From Clostridia bacterium (GTDB lineage Bacteria > Bacillota > Clostridia > Oscillospirales > CAG-272): a stretch of 64,000 nt of DNA. The stretch lies in assembly GCA_017461385.1 (NCBI GenBank), contig JAFTXZ010000003.1, forward strand, positions 62,001-126,000. The letters run 5' to 3'. Positions 7,953 to 16,708 of this stretch are shown here, piece after piece. How positions within the stretch are numbered: the stretch's first letter is position 1; each line of letters starts with the position of its first letter. Under the pieces are notes generated by a model. It had not been told where the DNA came from, searched no databases, and saw nothing but the letters and a program-made list of their open reading frames with translations. The translations under genes and the position numbers were made by a program.

Positions 7953-8895
7953 ACGCACCTCGTGGTTAGAACAAAAAGCAAGAAATAATCTAGCTTTTCT
8001 TAACGTTTAGTGCGTCCTTTCCTTATTATATTTTGCCAATGTATTTGCTTTTTAAGGTTGAAAGTGGTTCCCACTTCCTTCATTTTTTGCTTTTTTTATT
8101 TGCGACTGCTTCTCTGCCTTACACCAGTAAGGCGACGACTACGCACTCACAAATTCTACCTCACGATCTGCCCTGTGCTCTTCAATAAAGCTAGTGCGTC
8201 ATTTTCGTGCGCCTATGGTTAGAACAAAAAGCGAATTTTTTTCGCCTATTGTACCAGGTTTTCTGCTTATTTATTTTCTTTAATTTTATTATTCTTTTTG
8301 TGGTTGAGAGTGCTTCTCACTCTCCTCTTTATTCGCTTTTTTATTTGCGACTGCTTCTCTGCCTTACACCAGTAAGGCGACGACTACGCACTCACAAATT
8401 CTACCTCACGATCTGCCCTGTGCTATTCAATAAAGCCAGTGCATCATTTTCGTACGCCTGTGGTTAGAACAAAAAGCAAGAAACAATCTAGCTTTTCTTA
8501 ACGTTTAGTGCGTCCTTTCCTTATTATATTTTGCCAATGTATTTGCTTTTTAGGGTTGAAAGTGGTTCCCACTTCCTTCATTTTTTTGCTTTTTTATTTG
8601 CGACTGCTTCTCTGCCTTACACCAGTACGGCGACGGAAACCCCCAAAGCTCATTCTTCGCTTCGGGGAACCCCTGGCGACGACTACGCACTCACAAATTC
8701 TACCTCACGATCTGCCCTGTGCTCTTCAATAAAGCCAGTGCGTCATTTTCGTGCGCCTATGGTTAGAACAAAAAACGAAATTTTTCGCCTATTGTACCAG
8801 ATTTCTGCTTATTTATTTTCTTTAATTTTATTGTTCTTTTTGTGGTTGAGAGTGCTTCTCACTCTCCTCTTTTATTCGCTTTTTTAGGCGCGCTT
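7953..8895. repeat. Tandem composite intergenic repeat, four units in an A-B-A-B order
   Basis: The 969-bp gap between cmk and the flavoprotein gene holds no credible gene. It consists of four direct repeats, each opening with TGGTTAGAACAAAAA: A1 about 7953-8211, B1 8212-8457, A2 8458-8757, B2 8758-8895. A and B units share the right part (GCCTTAC..GTAAGGC hairpin, then ACGCACTCACAAATTCTACC) but have different left parts: A has TGGTTCCCACTTCC, B has the hairpin GAGAGTGCTTCTCACTCTC. A2 has an insertion of about 45 bp around 8634-8680 containing a CCCC..GGGG hairpin. A further copy of the opening part lies at 10147-10312. The short frames at 8010-8222, 8207-8467, 8508-8732 and 8531-8887 are translations of the repeat. 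Confidence 0.85.
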
Positions 8896-8905
8896 GCTCT
8901 TTGAC

Positions 8906-10153
8906 TTAAAATGAGGCGTTGGTGCCTGCTAGAGCGCCAGTGGAAAAGGCGATTTGAAGATTGTAGCCACCAGTGTAGGCGTCGGTGTCAATTATTTCGC
9001 CTGCAAAGAAAAGACCCTTTATTTTTTTGCTTTCCATGGTTGATGGGACTATTTCCTTAGTAGAAACTCCACCTCTTGTTATTATTGCCTCCCTTATGGA
9101 CCTAAAGCCCTTGATTTCAAGGGTGAGTCCCTTAAGGGTTGACAGAAGTGCTCCTCGTTGCTCCTTTGTAACCTCGTTGACCTTGGTTGCTGGTGGAATC
9201 TTAGTTTTTCTTACCATAAAAGGAATTATTTTTGATGGCAAGAGCCCGCCAAGACTGTTTTGAAAATCCTTATTTAGTTGCTTTGAAAAATCGGACAAAA
9301 TTCTTGCGTCAAGTGTTTTTTCATCAAGGGCAGGCTTAAAGTCAATAATTGCAGTGTATTTTCCTCTTTCAATCTTTGAAAGGTGACAGGAGGCTGACAA
9401 AACAAGAGGTCCACTTATTCCAAAATGAGTAAATAGCATTTCGCCCATTTCCTCAAAAATCACCTTATTTTTTTGATTGTCCCTAATTTTCAGAACTACG
9501 TTTTTAAGGGAAACACCCATTATTTCCGTTGTATCCTCATAGGTCTCCAAGGGGACAAGAGACGGAATAAGAGGTGTAACCTCTACTCCCAGCTCCTGAC
9601 AAAATCTAAAGCCATCTCCGTCAGAGCCAGTTTGAGGGTATGATATTCCTCCTGTTGCTAGTATAACTGCATCAAAATCATACACTCCACGGGAGGTTTT
9701 TATTCCTTTTATCTTATTATCGACACACAAAAGACTTATGACCTTTTCGTTTTTTATTTCACAGCCACATTCCAAAGCTGCGTTTTTCAAAGCCATAACT
9801 ATGTCTATTGCCTTGTCGGATACAGGAAAAACTCGTCTTCCTCTTTCGGTTTTAAGTGGCACACCAAGTCCTTCAAAGAAGCTCTTCGTGTCCTCGGTTG
9901 AAAAGTTGTTTATAGATGCGTACAAAAACTTAGGGTTTGAAATTACGTTTTTTAAGAATTCCTCGTTTGAGCAATCGTTTGTAACGTTGCATCTGCCCTT
10001 TCCCGTTATGGCAAGCTTTTTACCTACACGGTCGTTTTTTTCAAATATAGTTACCTTGGCGCCACCCATAGCACCATAGTAGCCTGCCATCATTCCTGCA
10101 GGTCCTGCGCCTACTACAGCTATTCTTTTTTGTGTATAGTCCATTTTCCTCAT
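8906..10153 (-). CDS. NAD(P)/FAD-dependent oxidoreductase, BaiN/HI0933 family flavoprotein
   Basis: About 415 residues. The N-terminal FAD-binding fold is AVVGAGPAGMMAGYYGAMGG; KLAITGKGRCNVTND follows; LATGGISYPQTGSDGDG lies mid-protein; GLFFAGEIIDTDAYTGGYN closes the flavin site. This is the HI0933/YhiN/BaiN group, cytoplasmic flavoproteins of poorly defined substrate. Start choice is uncertain: GTG at 10159, ATG at 10153 or ATG at 10144 are all in frame and no ribosome binding site has ideal spacing; the start region lies inside a dispersed repeat copy. The gene stands alone, bracketed by direct copies of the same repeat. Confidence 0.9.
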   Translation of the reverse strand: MRKMDYTQKRIAVVGAGPAGMMAGYYGAMGGAKVTIFEKNDRVGKKLAITGKGRCNVTNDCSNEEFLKNVISNPKFLYASINNFSTEDTKSFFEGLGVPLKTERGRRVFPVSDKAIDIVMALKNAALECGCEIKNEKVISLLCVDNKIKGIKTSRGVYDFDAVILATGGISYPQTGSDGDGFRFCQELGVEVTPLIPSLVPLETYEDTTEIMGVSLKNVVLKIRDNQKNKVIFEEMGEMLFTHFGISGPLVLSASCHLSKIERGKYTAIIDFKPALDEKTLDARILSDFSKQLNKDFQNSLGGLLPSKIIPFMVRKTKIPPATKVNEVTKEQRGALLSTLKGLTLEIKGFRSIREAIITRGGVSTKEIVPSTMESKKIKGLFFAGEIIDTDAYTGGYNLQIAFSTGALAGTNASF

Positions 10154-10312
10154 ACGCACATCGTGGTTAGAACAAAAAGCGTGAATAATAGCTATGTCGT
10201 TCCATACGCATTAGTGCTTTCTCATTATATTTTCGCCTTATTATTGTTTTCTTTTTAAGGTCGAGAGTGATTTTCACTCTCCTCATTTTCCGCTTTTTTA
10301 GACGCGCTTGCT
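10147..10312. repeat. Fifth copy of the TGGTTAGAACAAAAA repeat
   Basis: It opens CGTGGTTAGAACAAAAAGCG and ends CGCTTTTTTAGACGCGCTTG, matching B2 at 8758-8900 at both ends, with GAGAGTGATTTTCACTCTC as the central hairpin. With B2 it brackets the flavoprotein gene in direct orientation. It overlaps the flavoprotein start region. Confidence 0.75.
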
Positions 10313-10591
10313 ACTCCCCAAGGTCCCATTAAAAGTCGAAGACTTTTTAAGGAATTGGGTCTTCCTTACACCAGAATGTTTGTGTACGTCGAGGTTACTG
10401 TTGAGTAGCAACACAGTATTTCGCCGACCAAGCTAAATTGTCCTACACCTCATCCACCGTCTTTAGACGGTCCTTTTCCTTGTACAGGCAAGGAGAACCA
10501 AGCAAGACAAGGCGCAACGGAAACAGGGGGCGATGGCGTACTTTTGTGTACGTCGAGGTCACTGTTGAGTAGCAACACAGTATTGCGACGG
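10313..10591. repeat. Repeat-filled gap with two copies of a GTTGAGTAGCAACACAG element
   Basis: No gene seen. Two 40-bp near-identical copies (10381-10420 and 10545-10584; one mismatch) read TGTGTACGTCGAGG..ACTG, then TTGAGTAGCAACACAGTATT. Between them are hairpins (AAAAGTCGAAGACTTTT near 10331; CCGTCTTTAGACGG near 10459) and the phrase CTACACCTCATCCACCGTC, the hallmark of a different repeat that recurs after dapA. The second copy ends 8 bp from the ABC-F stop codon. Confidence 0.75.
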
Positions 10592-12181
10592 TTATCGTTG
10601 TCTGTAATTCAAATATTCTTCGTACGTGCCCGAAAAATCATATATTCCACCATCGGGATTAATCTCGATAATACGATTAGCTACGGTGTTTATGGTTTCG
10701 TAGTCGTGAGAATAGAAAAGTATGTTTCCGCGGAAATCACGAAGTCCGTTATTTACGGCAGTAATTGACTCAAGGTCAAGATGGTTTGTTGGCTGGTCGA
10801 GAAGCAGGAAGTTTGAGCCAAAAAGCATCATTCTTGAGAACATGCATCTCGCCTTTTCTCCACCTGACAAAACGCTAACCTCCTTAAACACGGAGTCTCC
10901 TGAAAATAGCATTCTTCCAAGGAAGCCACGCAAATAGGTTTCCGTTTGATCCTTTGAGTATCTTCTCATCCAATCAAGAATCGAATCGTGACAGTTATTA
11001 AAGTATTCAATGTTGTCCTTTGGGAAGTAGGATTTTGAAATACTAATGCCCCATTTGAAGCTTCCCTTGTCTGCCTCGTCCTCCTCCATTAGCACCTTGA
11101 AAAGAGCTGTAATTGCCATTTCATTGCCAAGCAGAGCTACCTTTTCACCCTTTTGAAGTGTAAAGGAAACGTCCTTAAATAGTGTTACTCCGTCAACGCT
11201 CTTACTAAGGTCGGTAACGGTTAAAATATCCTTACCTGCTTCCCTCTCCATATCGAAGCCGATAAATGGATAACGCCTGCTTGAGGCAGGAAGCTCCTCA
11301 ATTGAAAGCTTGTCAAGAAGCTTTCTTCGAGAGGTTGCCTGACGGGATTTAGATTTATTCGCCGAGAAGCGAGAAATAAAGCTTTGAAGCTCCTTAATCT
11401 TCTCCTCGTTCTTTCTGTTTTGCTGTTTTATCATACGTTGAATGAGCTGGCTCGATTCATACCAAAACTCATAGTTACCAACGTACATTTTAATTCCATT
11501 ATAGTCGATATCAACTATATTTGTACAAACGTCGTTTAGAAAGTGTCTGTCGTGAGATACAACCAAAACTGTACCAAAATAATCAGACAAAAAGTCCTCA
11601 AGCCAAGTAATTGCATCTATATCAAGACCATTGGTTGGCTCGTCAAGCAGTATAATATCAGGATTACCAAACAAGGCCTGAGCCAAAAGCACCTTAATTT
11701 TTTCGCTTTCCTTAAGATTAGCCATTTGCTCATAAAGCAACGACTCCTCTAGTCCTAAGCCTTGAATAAGCTTTGAGGCGTCACTCTCCGCCTCCCAGCC
11801 GTTTAGCTCAGCAAATTCACCCTCAAGCTCTGAGGCACGGATTCCGTCCTCATCGGTGAAGTCCTCCTTCATATAGATTTGGTCCTTCTCCTTCATAACC
11901 TGATAAAGTCTTTCGTTGCCCATAATAATGGTGTCAAGAACTGTATATTCATCAAATTCAAAGTGGTTTTGCTTCAAAACCGACATTCTTACTGTGTCTG
12001 GAATTATAACCTCGCCCTTTGAAGGCTCAAGCTCTCTACACAAAATGCGCAAGAACGTACTTTTTCCTGCACCATTTGCTCCGATTACACCATAGCAGTT
12101 GCCTGGTGTAAATTTCAAATTAACGTCCTTGAACAAAACCTGTCCACCGAAGTTAAAGGTTAAATTATTAACTGTTATCAT
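10592..12181 (-). CDS. ABC-F family ATPase (YkpA/YbiT-type), with one degenerate ATP site
   Basis: A 529-residue soluble protein with two ABC domains and no membrane segment, the layout of ABC-F translation factors that bind the ribosomal E site. NBD1 has an intact Walker A (GANGAGKST, about residue 34) and Walker B (LLDEPTN), but its signature is NLKES instead of LSGG. NBD2 has an intact LSGGEK signature, but its Walker A region reads GNEMAITALF with no Lys, and its Walker B is LLDQPTNHLD with Gln in place of the catalytic Glu. So one composite site is complete and the other is degenerate in all three motifs. It starts 13 bp after glf and probably belongs to the same transcript. Confidence 0.9.
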   Translation of the reverse strand: MITVNNLTFNFGGQVLFKDVNLKFTPGNCYGVIGANGAGKSTFLRILCRELEPSKGEVIIPDTVRMSVLKQNHFEFDEYTVLDTIIMGNERLYQVMKEKDQIYMKEDFTDEDGIRASELEGEFAELNGWEAESDASKLIQGLGLEESLLYEQMANLKESEKIKVLLAQALFGNPDIILLDEPTNGLDIDAITWLEDFLSDYFGTVLVVSHDRHFLNDVCTNIVDIDYNGIKMYVGNYEFWYESSQLIQRMIKQQNRKNEEKIKELQSFISRFSANKSKSRQATSRRKLLDKLSIEELPASSRRYPFIGFDMEREAGKDILTVTDLSKSVDGVTLFKDVSFTLQKGEKVALLGNEMAITALFKVLMEEDEADKGSFKWGISISKSYFPKDNIEYFNNCHDSILDWMRRYSKDQTETYLRGFLGRMLFSGDSVFKEVSVLSGGEKARCMFSRMMLFGSNFLLLDQPTNHLDLESITAVNNGLRDFRGNILFYSHDYETINTVANRIIEINPDGGIYDFSGTYEEYLNYRQR

Positions 12182-12194
12182 TTCTTATCCTATC

Positions 12195-13301
12195 TTATTC
12201 GCCAAATTCCTTTTTAACTGCATCAAGGGCAGAGATAATTACCTTATCCATATCGTAATACTTATACTGACCAAGTCTGCCACCAAAGATTACGTTTCCT
12301 TCCTTGTCTGCAAGAGCCTTATACTGCTCGTATAGGGCGTTGTTTTTGTCATTATTTATTGGGTAATATGGCTCATCGCCAATTCCCCATTCAGAGGAAT
12401 ATTCACGGGAAATTACAGTTTTTGGCTGTGTTCCAAACTCAAAGTGCTTGTGCTCAATTACTCTTGTATATGGCACCTCTGCCTCTGTGTAGTTTATAAC
12501 TGCGTTGCCCTGATAATTTTCCTCATCAAGCGTTTCTGTTTCAAATCTTACGCTACGATATTCCAAAACGCCCAGCTTATAGTCATAAAAGGCGTCTATT
12601 TGTCCTGTGAATACGGTTTTTTTCGCTATATCGCCGTTTTCCTTTATAAACTCAAAGTAGTCAGTATTTAGCATAACCTCGCTACCCTTGAGCATTTTTT
12701 CAATGATTTGATTATAGCCACCGATTGGTATACCCTGATATCTATCATTGAAATAGTTGTTATCATAGGTGAAGCGAAGTGGCAATCTCTTAATAATAAA
12801 CGATGGCAAGTCAGTACATTTTCTCTGCCATTGCTTCTCTGTGTAGCCCTTAATAAGCTTCTCGTAAACGTCAGTTCCAACTAAGGAAAGCGCCTGCTCC
12901 TCTAGATTTTTAGGCTCTGTAATATTCAATTCCTTAATCTGCTCCTTGATTATTGCCTTTGCCTCACTTGGAGTTTTAATTCCCCACATTTTTGAAAAGG
13001 TATTCATATTAAAGGGTAGATTGTATAGCTCATCCTTATAAATTGCCACCGGCGAGTTAACGTAGTTATTGAACTCACAAAACTGGTTTACATACTCCCA
13101 AATCTCTTTATTTGAGGTATGGAAAATATGAGCACCATACTTGTGCACGTTAATCCCCTCTATGCTTTCGCAATAAATGTTACCACCAATATGGTCTCTT
13201 TTGTCGATTACAAGACAAGATTTACCACGCTTGGTCGCCTCGTTTGCAAAGGTAGCTCCAAACAGACCTGCACCAACTATTAAATAATCATACCTTTTCA
13301 T
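12195..13301 (-). CDS. glf: UDP-galactopyranose mutase
   Basis: A 368-residue flavoenzyme converting UDP-galactopyranose to UDP-galactofuranose for surface glycans. The FAD fold is DYLIVGAGLFGATFANEA, then GGNIYCESIEGINVHKYGAHIFHTS, a conserved Glf block. Substrate-contact blocks such as KWQ-like EKQWQRKCTDLP, NYFNDRYQGIPIGGYN and EYRSVRFETE are visible. Length is typical. It lies 1 bp from the DUF6270 gene and within the polysaccharide operon; the product is presumably used by one of the upstream glycosyltransferases. Confidence 0.96.
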   Translation of the reverse strand: MKRYDYLIVGAGLFGATFANEATKRGKSCLVIDKRDHIGGNIYCESIEGINVHKYGAHIFHTSNKEIWEYVNQFCEFNNYVNSPVAIYKDELYNLPFNMNTFSKMWGIKTPSEAKAIIKEQIKELNITEPKNLEEQALSLVGTDVYEKLIKGYTEKQWQRKCTDLPSFIIKRLPLRFTYDNNYFNDRYQGIPIGGYNQIIEKMLKGSEVMLNTDYFEFIKENGDIAKKTVFTGQIDAFYDYKLGVLEYRSVRFETETLDEENYQGNAVINYTEAEVPYTRVIEHKHFEFGTQPKTVISREYSSEWGIGDEPYYPINNDKNNALYEQYKALADKEGNVIFGGRLGQYKYYDMDKVIISALDAVKKEFGE

Positions 13302-13302
13302 T

Positions 13303-14394
13303 TTATTTACCTCTTCTTAGTTTTCTTGGCACGAACGTTAAAAATCTGCCAATTTTATATGATTTTGATAGCTTAATATTTTCAATTTTCGAAGCTAGTG
13401 TATCTCTTTGACCACGCAAAAGCCTTTCGTTTCTTTCGGCTATTTCAACCTGTGTCCTTAGCCTTGCATTGCTTTCAGTTAAGTTTTTTTCAATTTCTGC
13501 GTTTCGTCTTTTTTCTTCAATAAGAAGTTTTTTCTCTCTTGCAAGCTGTCTTACCACCTCAAGCCTTTTTTCAAAGTCTTCCTTTAGGCATGCAAGGATT
13601 TCGCTTTCGTTTTCGTATTGGCAAAGAGCAATATCAATTGCGCTTAGCAAATACTCGTAAAAATCAGAGTGAAAATGTAAGGAATAAAGACCCCATTTTT
13701 GCCCCTCATCACCTATTGTATTCTTAGGCATTTCTATTACGTGAGGCATAATTCCTCTTTTAGAAAGTGCATCTAAGAAATAGTCGTAGCAATAGGAAAT
13801 AAACCTATTGAAGGTATCAACAGGCGCCTTAAACACCCTTATCGTACCAATATTGGAAACGTAGTCAGACACGTGAAAAATCTTACAAAGAATAATTTTG
13901 TTCCCTTGATATCTTTGTAAAAGGTCGGACACATATAGGTCAAGACAACGATTAATTTCCTCCCTTGGCAAGGTCCAGGGGCTAACCAGCCCCTCAACCT
14001 GACTTTCAAAAAGAGAAAGGTTATTCCTTGAGGGCTCAGTTTGAAGAATGTAAGAGTTTTTTCCTACAAGCTTATATAAATCCTTTGCAAAATCCGTAAA
14101 GTCAAGAATTAAAAAGCTATCCTTTTTCTCGTTACCGATTCTTTCAAAGGCATTTTTGTTAATCTCGTTTATAAGAAGCCGTCTTTGCCAAGGAGAACCA
14201 AAGACAAGGTCCTCCGCCTTGATTTTCTGAAGCTGACTATTTGGCTCAGTATATAAAGAAAATATACTGGTGCCCTGGAAGAAAAGCTCAATCAAGTACT
14301 CGTTTCTCTTAGTAAGCCGAGAACCGATTTCAAAGCAATCCCTGCAAACACAGCTTGATATGATATCAATTGGTACTAAATTTTTAGTTGCCAT
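13303..14394 (-). CDS. DUF6270-like protein with C-terminal coiled coil, polysaccharide cluster
   Basis: A 363-residue protein. The N-terminus IDIISSCVCRDCFEIG resembles the SxCxSRD motif of the DUF6270 family, often found in capsule or exopolysaccharide clusters. Residues 255-345 are rich in Glu, Lys, Arg and Leu and look like a long coiled coil (LAREKKLLIEEKRRNAEIEK and following). The biochemical role is unknown; an SGNH-hydrolase-like or glycan-modifying activity would be a guess. It overlaps the preceding gene by 11 bp, so it is translationally coupled. Confidence 0.75.
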   Translation of the reverse strand: MATKNLVPIDIISSCVCRDCFEIGSRLTKRNEYLIELFFQGTSIFSLYTEPNSQLQKIKAEDLVFGSPWQRRLLINEINKNAFERIGNEKKDSFLILDFTDFAKDLYKLVGKNSYILQTEPSRNNLSLFESQVEGLVSPWTLPREEINRCLDLYVSDLLQRYQGNKIILCKIFHVSDYVSNIGTIRVFKAPVDTFNRFISYCYDYFLDALSKRGIMPHVIEMPKNTIGDEGQKWGLYSLHFHSDFYEYLLSAIDIALCQYENESEILACLKEDFEKRLEVVRQLAREKKLLIEEKRRNAEIEKNLTESNARLRTQVEIAERNERLLRGQRDTLASKIENIKLSKSYKIGRFLTFVPRKLRRGK

Positions 14395-16699
14395 TTTTCT
14401 TTTCTAATTCCTCTATTCTTTGAGAAAGTGATGCCAAAGCTCCTTGCATTTCGCTAAGCTTAGACTCATAGATAGCCTTATCATGCTCAAGGCACTTCCA
14501 CAGAAGAAGCTCACTTGCGCTTGTTTTTCTAATAGGCTTATTTAATGCGTTATCTAGCCACGCCATGCTTCTTTCCCTCTCAAGGTTTAATTTTTCATTA
14601 ACTCTGGAATAGTCGATAGCTGACTCCAAAAGTCCTCTTTCTCCAATTTGATGAGATTCGGTTATAAGTCTATTTTCAAGACCCGTCGTCTCTGCTATGC
14701 TTTCAAATCTAGCCTTGCCACGACGAGGGTTAATATATGCAATAACCTGCTTGTTGTAAATAATCGAGAAGCAAAAGCCGTGGAAGGAGTCCGTTGCTAC
14801 AAAGGAAGCATTGGCAATATAATTTAGCCAATCCTCAATTCTTAACTTTGTTAAAACGTTTGAATCCTCACGAAGCAGCTTTTCTGTAACGCCTTTTGAG
14901 TGTGCATCGTTATCTCTTAATGCATCTATCGCAATTCTGTATGGCAAGCCAAGTCTTTTAGCAACCTGCTTAACCATTTCAATCTTGTCCTCCGTTGGGT
15001 CGAGAATATATGAGAAAACGTATTTTCCATTCTCCTTAAGCTTAGATAAATCGGTAACCTCCTTATATGAGTCCATATCACAAAGGAACACAGGGTCAAG
15101 AACGTGAGTTGCCTCTACGCCAAACTCATTCTTGCACACGTCAACTCCACTTTTCTCTCTTACAGAGATTGCATCAAACTTGCTCAAATGATAGCTTACC
15201 CTTAGCCTTCTATCATCTGGAAAGTCGGTGTTATCCTTACCAAAGGAGGTTGCATAGGCGATTTTCTTATGCCCTGGCTCAACAAAGTCGAGGAAGAAAA
15301 ACTCTGGTCTGTTATGCCTTATGTTCCACCAGTTCCAAAGCTGATCAGAGCCAACAAGAAAGCTCTCACAAGCACCGTTAAATCTCTTAAAATCCTTTTC
15401 CCAAGTAATTTTACTGCAATTATAGAAGTGACTTGCGAACTCAAGACCATAGGATTTTGCATCGGGACGGATACCGCCATGCTCCAGCATAAGCACACGA
15501 AGACCCTTTTTTGTAAGAGTTCTATTCATAGCAAAGCTGGTTAGCGCGCTACCGTAGTTTTTGCTATCCCACCAGCCAACATAGCCTACGTCATACTTAG
15601 GAGTCTTATCGTAAGCTACAGGGAAGGAAAGCCCCTTATCAACAAAAAACTCGAAAAATCTCTTTTTCAAGGGGTTTTTTCTAACAGGAGCTAATAGCTG
15701 ACCGTTTCTGGTCTTTGAAATCTCCTTAACCTTATCAAGGTCAACAGCTTCAAAAAGCACACATGCCTTCTTAGCTAATTTAATAAGCTCATTGCCCTTT
15801 TTATTGTTAACAAGAACAAGTCCTGTACCATGTCCGTCAGTATATTTTGGCTCAATATCCTTAATACCCCAAAAATCTCCAAGAGTAATATCACCCACGC
15901 GATTGATTTGCGCGTAAGGACAGGAGGAGCAGGAATCTCTTACTATCAATCCAGAGGAAAACGCCTTTAGGTATGGGTCAGTAAAAAAGTCCTTTTTGTA
16001 TTCGCCGTTCTCCATGTAAAGAGAGATAGCCGTGCCCCAGCCCCAGCTTGCCTTTTCCCTAAAGTCCATTTTCTTAATTGGCATGCCTTGAGCTTTTTCG
16101 CTTACGTATCTTGAATAAGCGAGTTGAGAGGGAGTACCATGACAAACAACGTCAACGGTGTATAAATTGTCGTAATCCTTACCTAAGAAGCTATAAAGTC
16201 CTCCGATTTGACAGGGTGTTCCTGAAAACAAAACGCTTTTGCCTGTCTCAAGATGCTTTTTTGCCTCCTTGTAAGCCATTCCAATATTACTTTGAACATA
16301 CTTTGAGCCACGAAGATGTGCAAGCTCTCTTTCGTTTGTCGCAACAGCATGATAAACACTTAAGAAGTCATCACTATATCTTGCACCGAAAACAACGCCT
16401 CCGTCCTTGAAAATAGCTCTTGCAAGAACAGAAAACAATCCACCAGAGGAGCTTTTTTTTCTTGTTTCCTCATCAGCCCAAACAGCATAGACAGTGGGAG
16501 TCTTATTCTTATCGAGTGGCTTGTTTACAGGACACATTCTTACACAAGCTCCACAATCAACGCATTTTTCCTCGTCAATTGTTGGGTATAAAAATCCATC
16601 CTTGTCCGTTTTCATTTCGATAGCATTTACGGGACACTTATTTGCGCAAGCACTACAGCCTGTACAAAGCGTCTTTTCAATGTTAGCTACATTTACCAT
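14384..16699 (-). CDS. Ferredoxin/FrhB-type reductase fused to polysaccharide pyruvyl transferase
   Basis: A 771-residue fusion. Residues 8-60 carry two 4Fe-4S ferredoxin motifs (CTGCSACANKCP, CVDCGACVRMCP). Residues 80-360 match the coenzyme F420 hydrogenase/dehydrogenase beta-subunit domains (SSGGLFSVLARAI, GTPCQIGGLYSFLG, VGDITLGDFWGI). From about 375 (YVGWWDSKNYGSALTSFAM) to 700 lies a polysaccharide pyruvyl transferase domain (VGSDQLWNW, FVATDSFHGFCFSI). A C-terminal coiled coil closes it. Such proteins are common in gut Firmicute and Bacteroidetes glycan loci and probably add or reduce a pyruvate-type substituent; the actual reaction is not known to me. Confidence 0.88.
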   Translation of the reverse strand: MVNVANIEKTLCTGCSACANKCPVNAIEMKTDKDGFLYPTIDEEKCVDCGACVRMCPVNKPLDKNKTPTVYAVWADEETRKKSSSGGLFSVLARAIFKDGGVVFGARYSDDFLSVYHAVATNERELAHLRGSKYVQSNIGMAYKEAKKHLETGKSVLFSGTPCQIGGLYSFLGKDYDNLYTVDVVCHGTPSQLAYSRYVSEKAQGMPIKKMDFREKASWGWGTAISLYMENGEYKKDFFTDPYLKAFSSGLIVRDSCSSCPYAQINRVGDITLGDFWGIKDIEPKYTDGHGTGLVLVNNKKGNELIKLAKKACVLFEAVDLDKVKEISKTRNGQLLAPVRKNPLKKRFFEFFVDKGLSFPVAYDKTPKYDVGYVGWWDSKNYGSALTSFAMNRTLTKKGLRVLMLEHGGIRPDAKSYGLEFASHFYNCSKITWEKDFKRFNGACESFLVGSDQLWNWWNIRHNRPEFFFLDFVEPGHKKIAYATSFGKDNTDFPDDRRLRVSYHLSKFDAISVREKSGVDVCKNEFGVEATHVLDPVFLCDMDSYKEVTDLSKLKENGKYVFSYILDPTEDKIEMVKQVAKRLGLPYRIAIDALRDNDAHSKGVTEKLLREDSNVLTKLRIEDWLNYIANASFVATDSFHGFCFSIIYNKQVIAYINPRRGKARFESIAETTGLENRLITESHQIGERGLLESAIDYSRVNEKLNLERERSMAWLDNALNKPIRKTSASELLLWKCLEHDKAIYESKLSEMQGALASLSQRIEELEKKNGN

Positions 16700-16708
16700 A
16701 TAAAAGTA

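Noticed and set aside
8010..8887. Four short frames with similar peptides (FYLRLLLCLTPVRRR)
   Set aside because: They are translations of the tandem intergenic repeat, similar only because the DNA is repeated; no proper ribosome binding sites.
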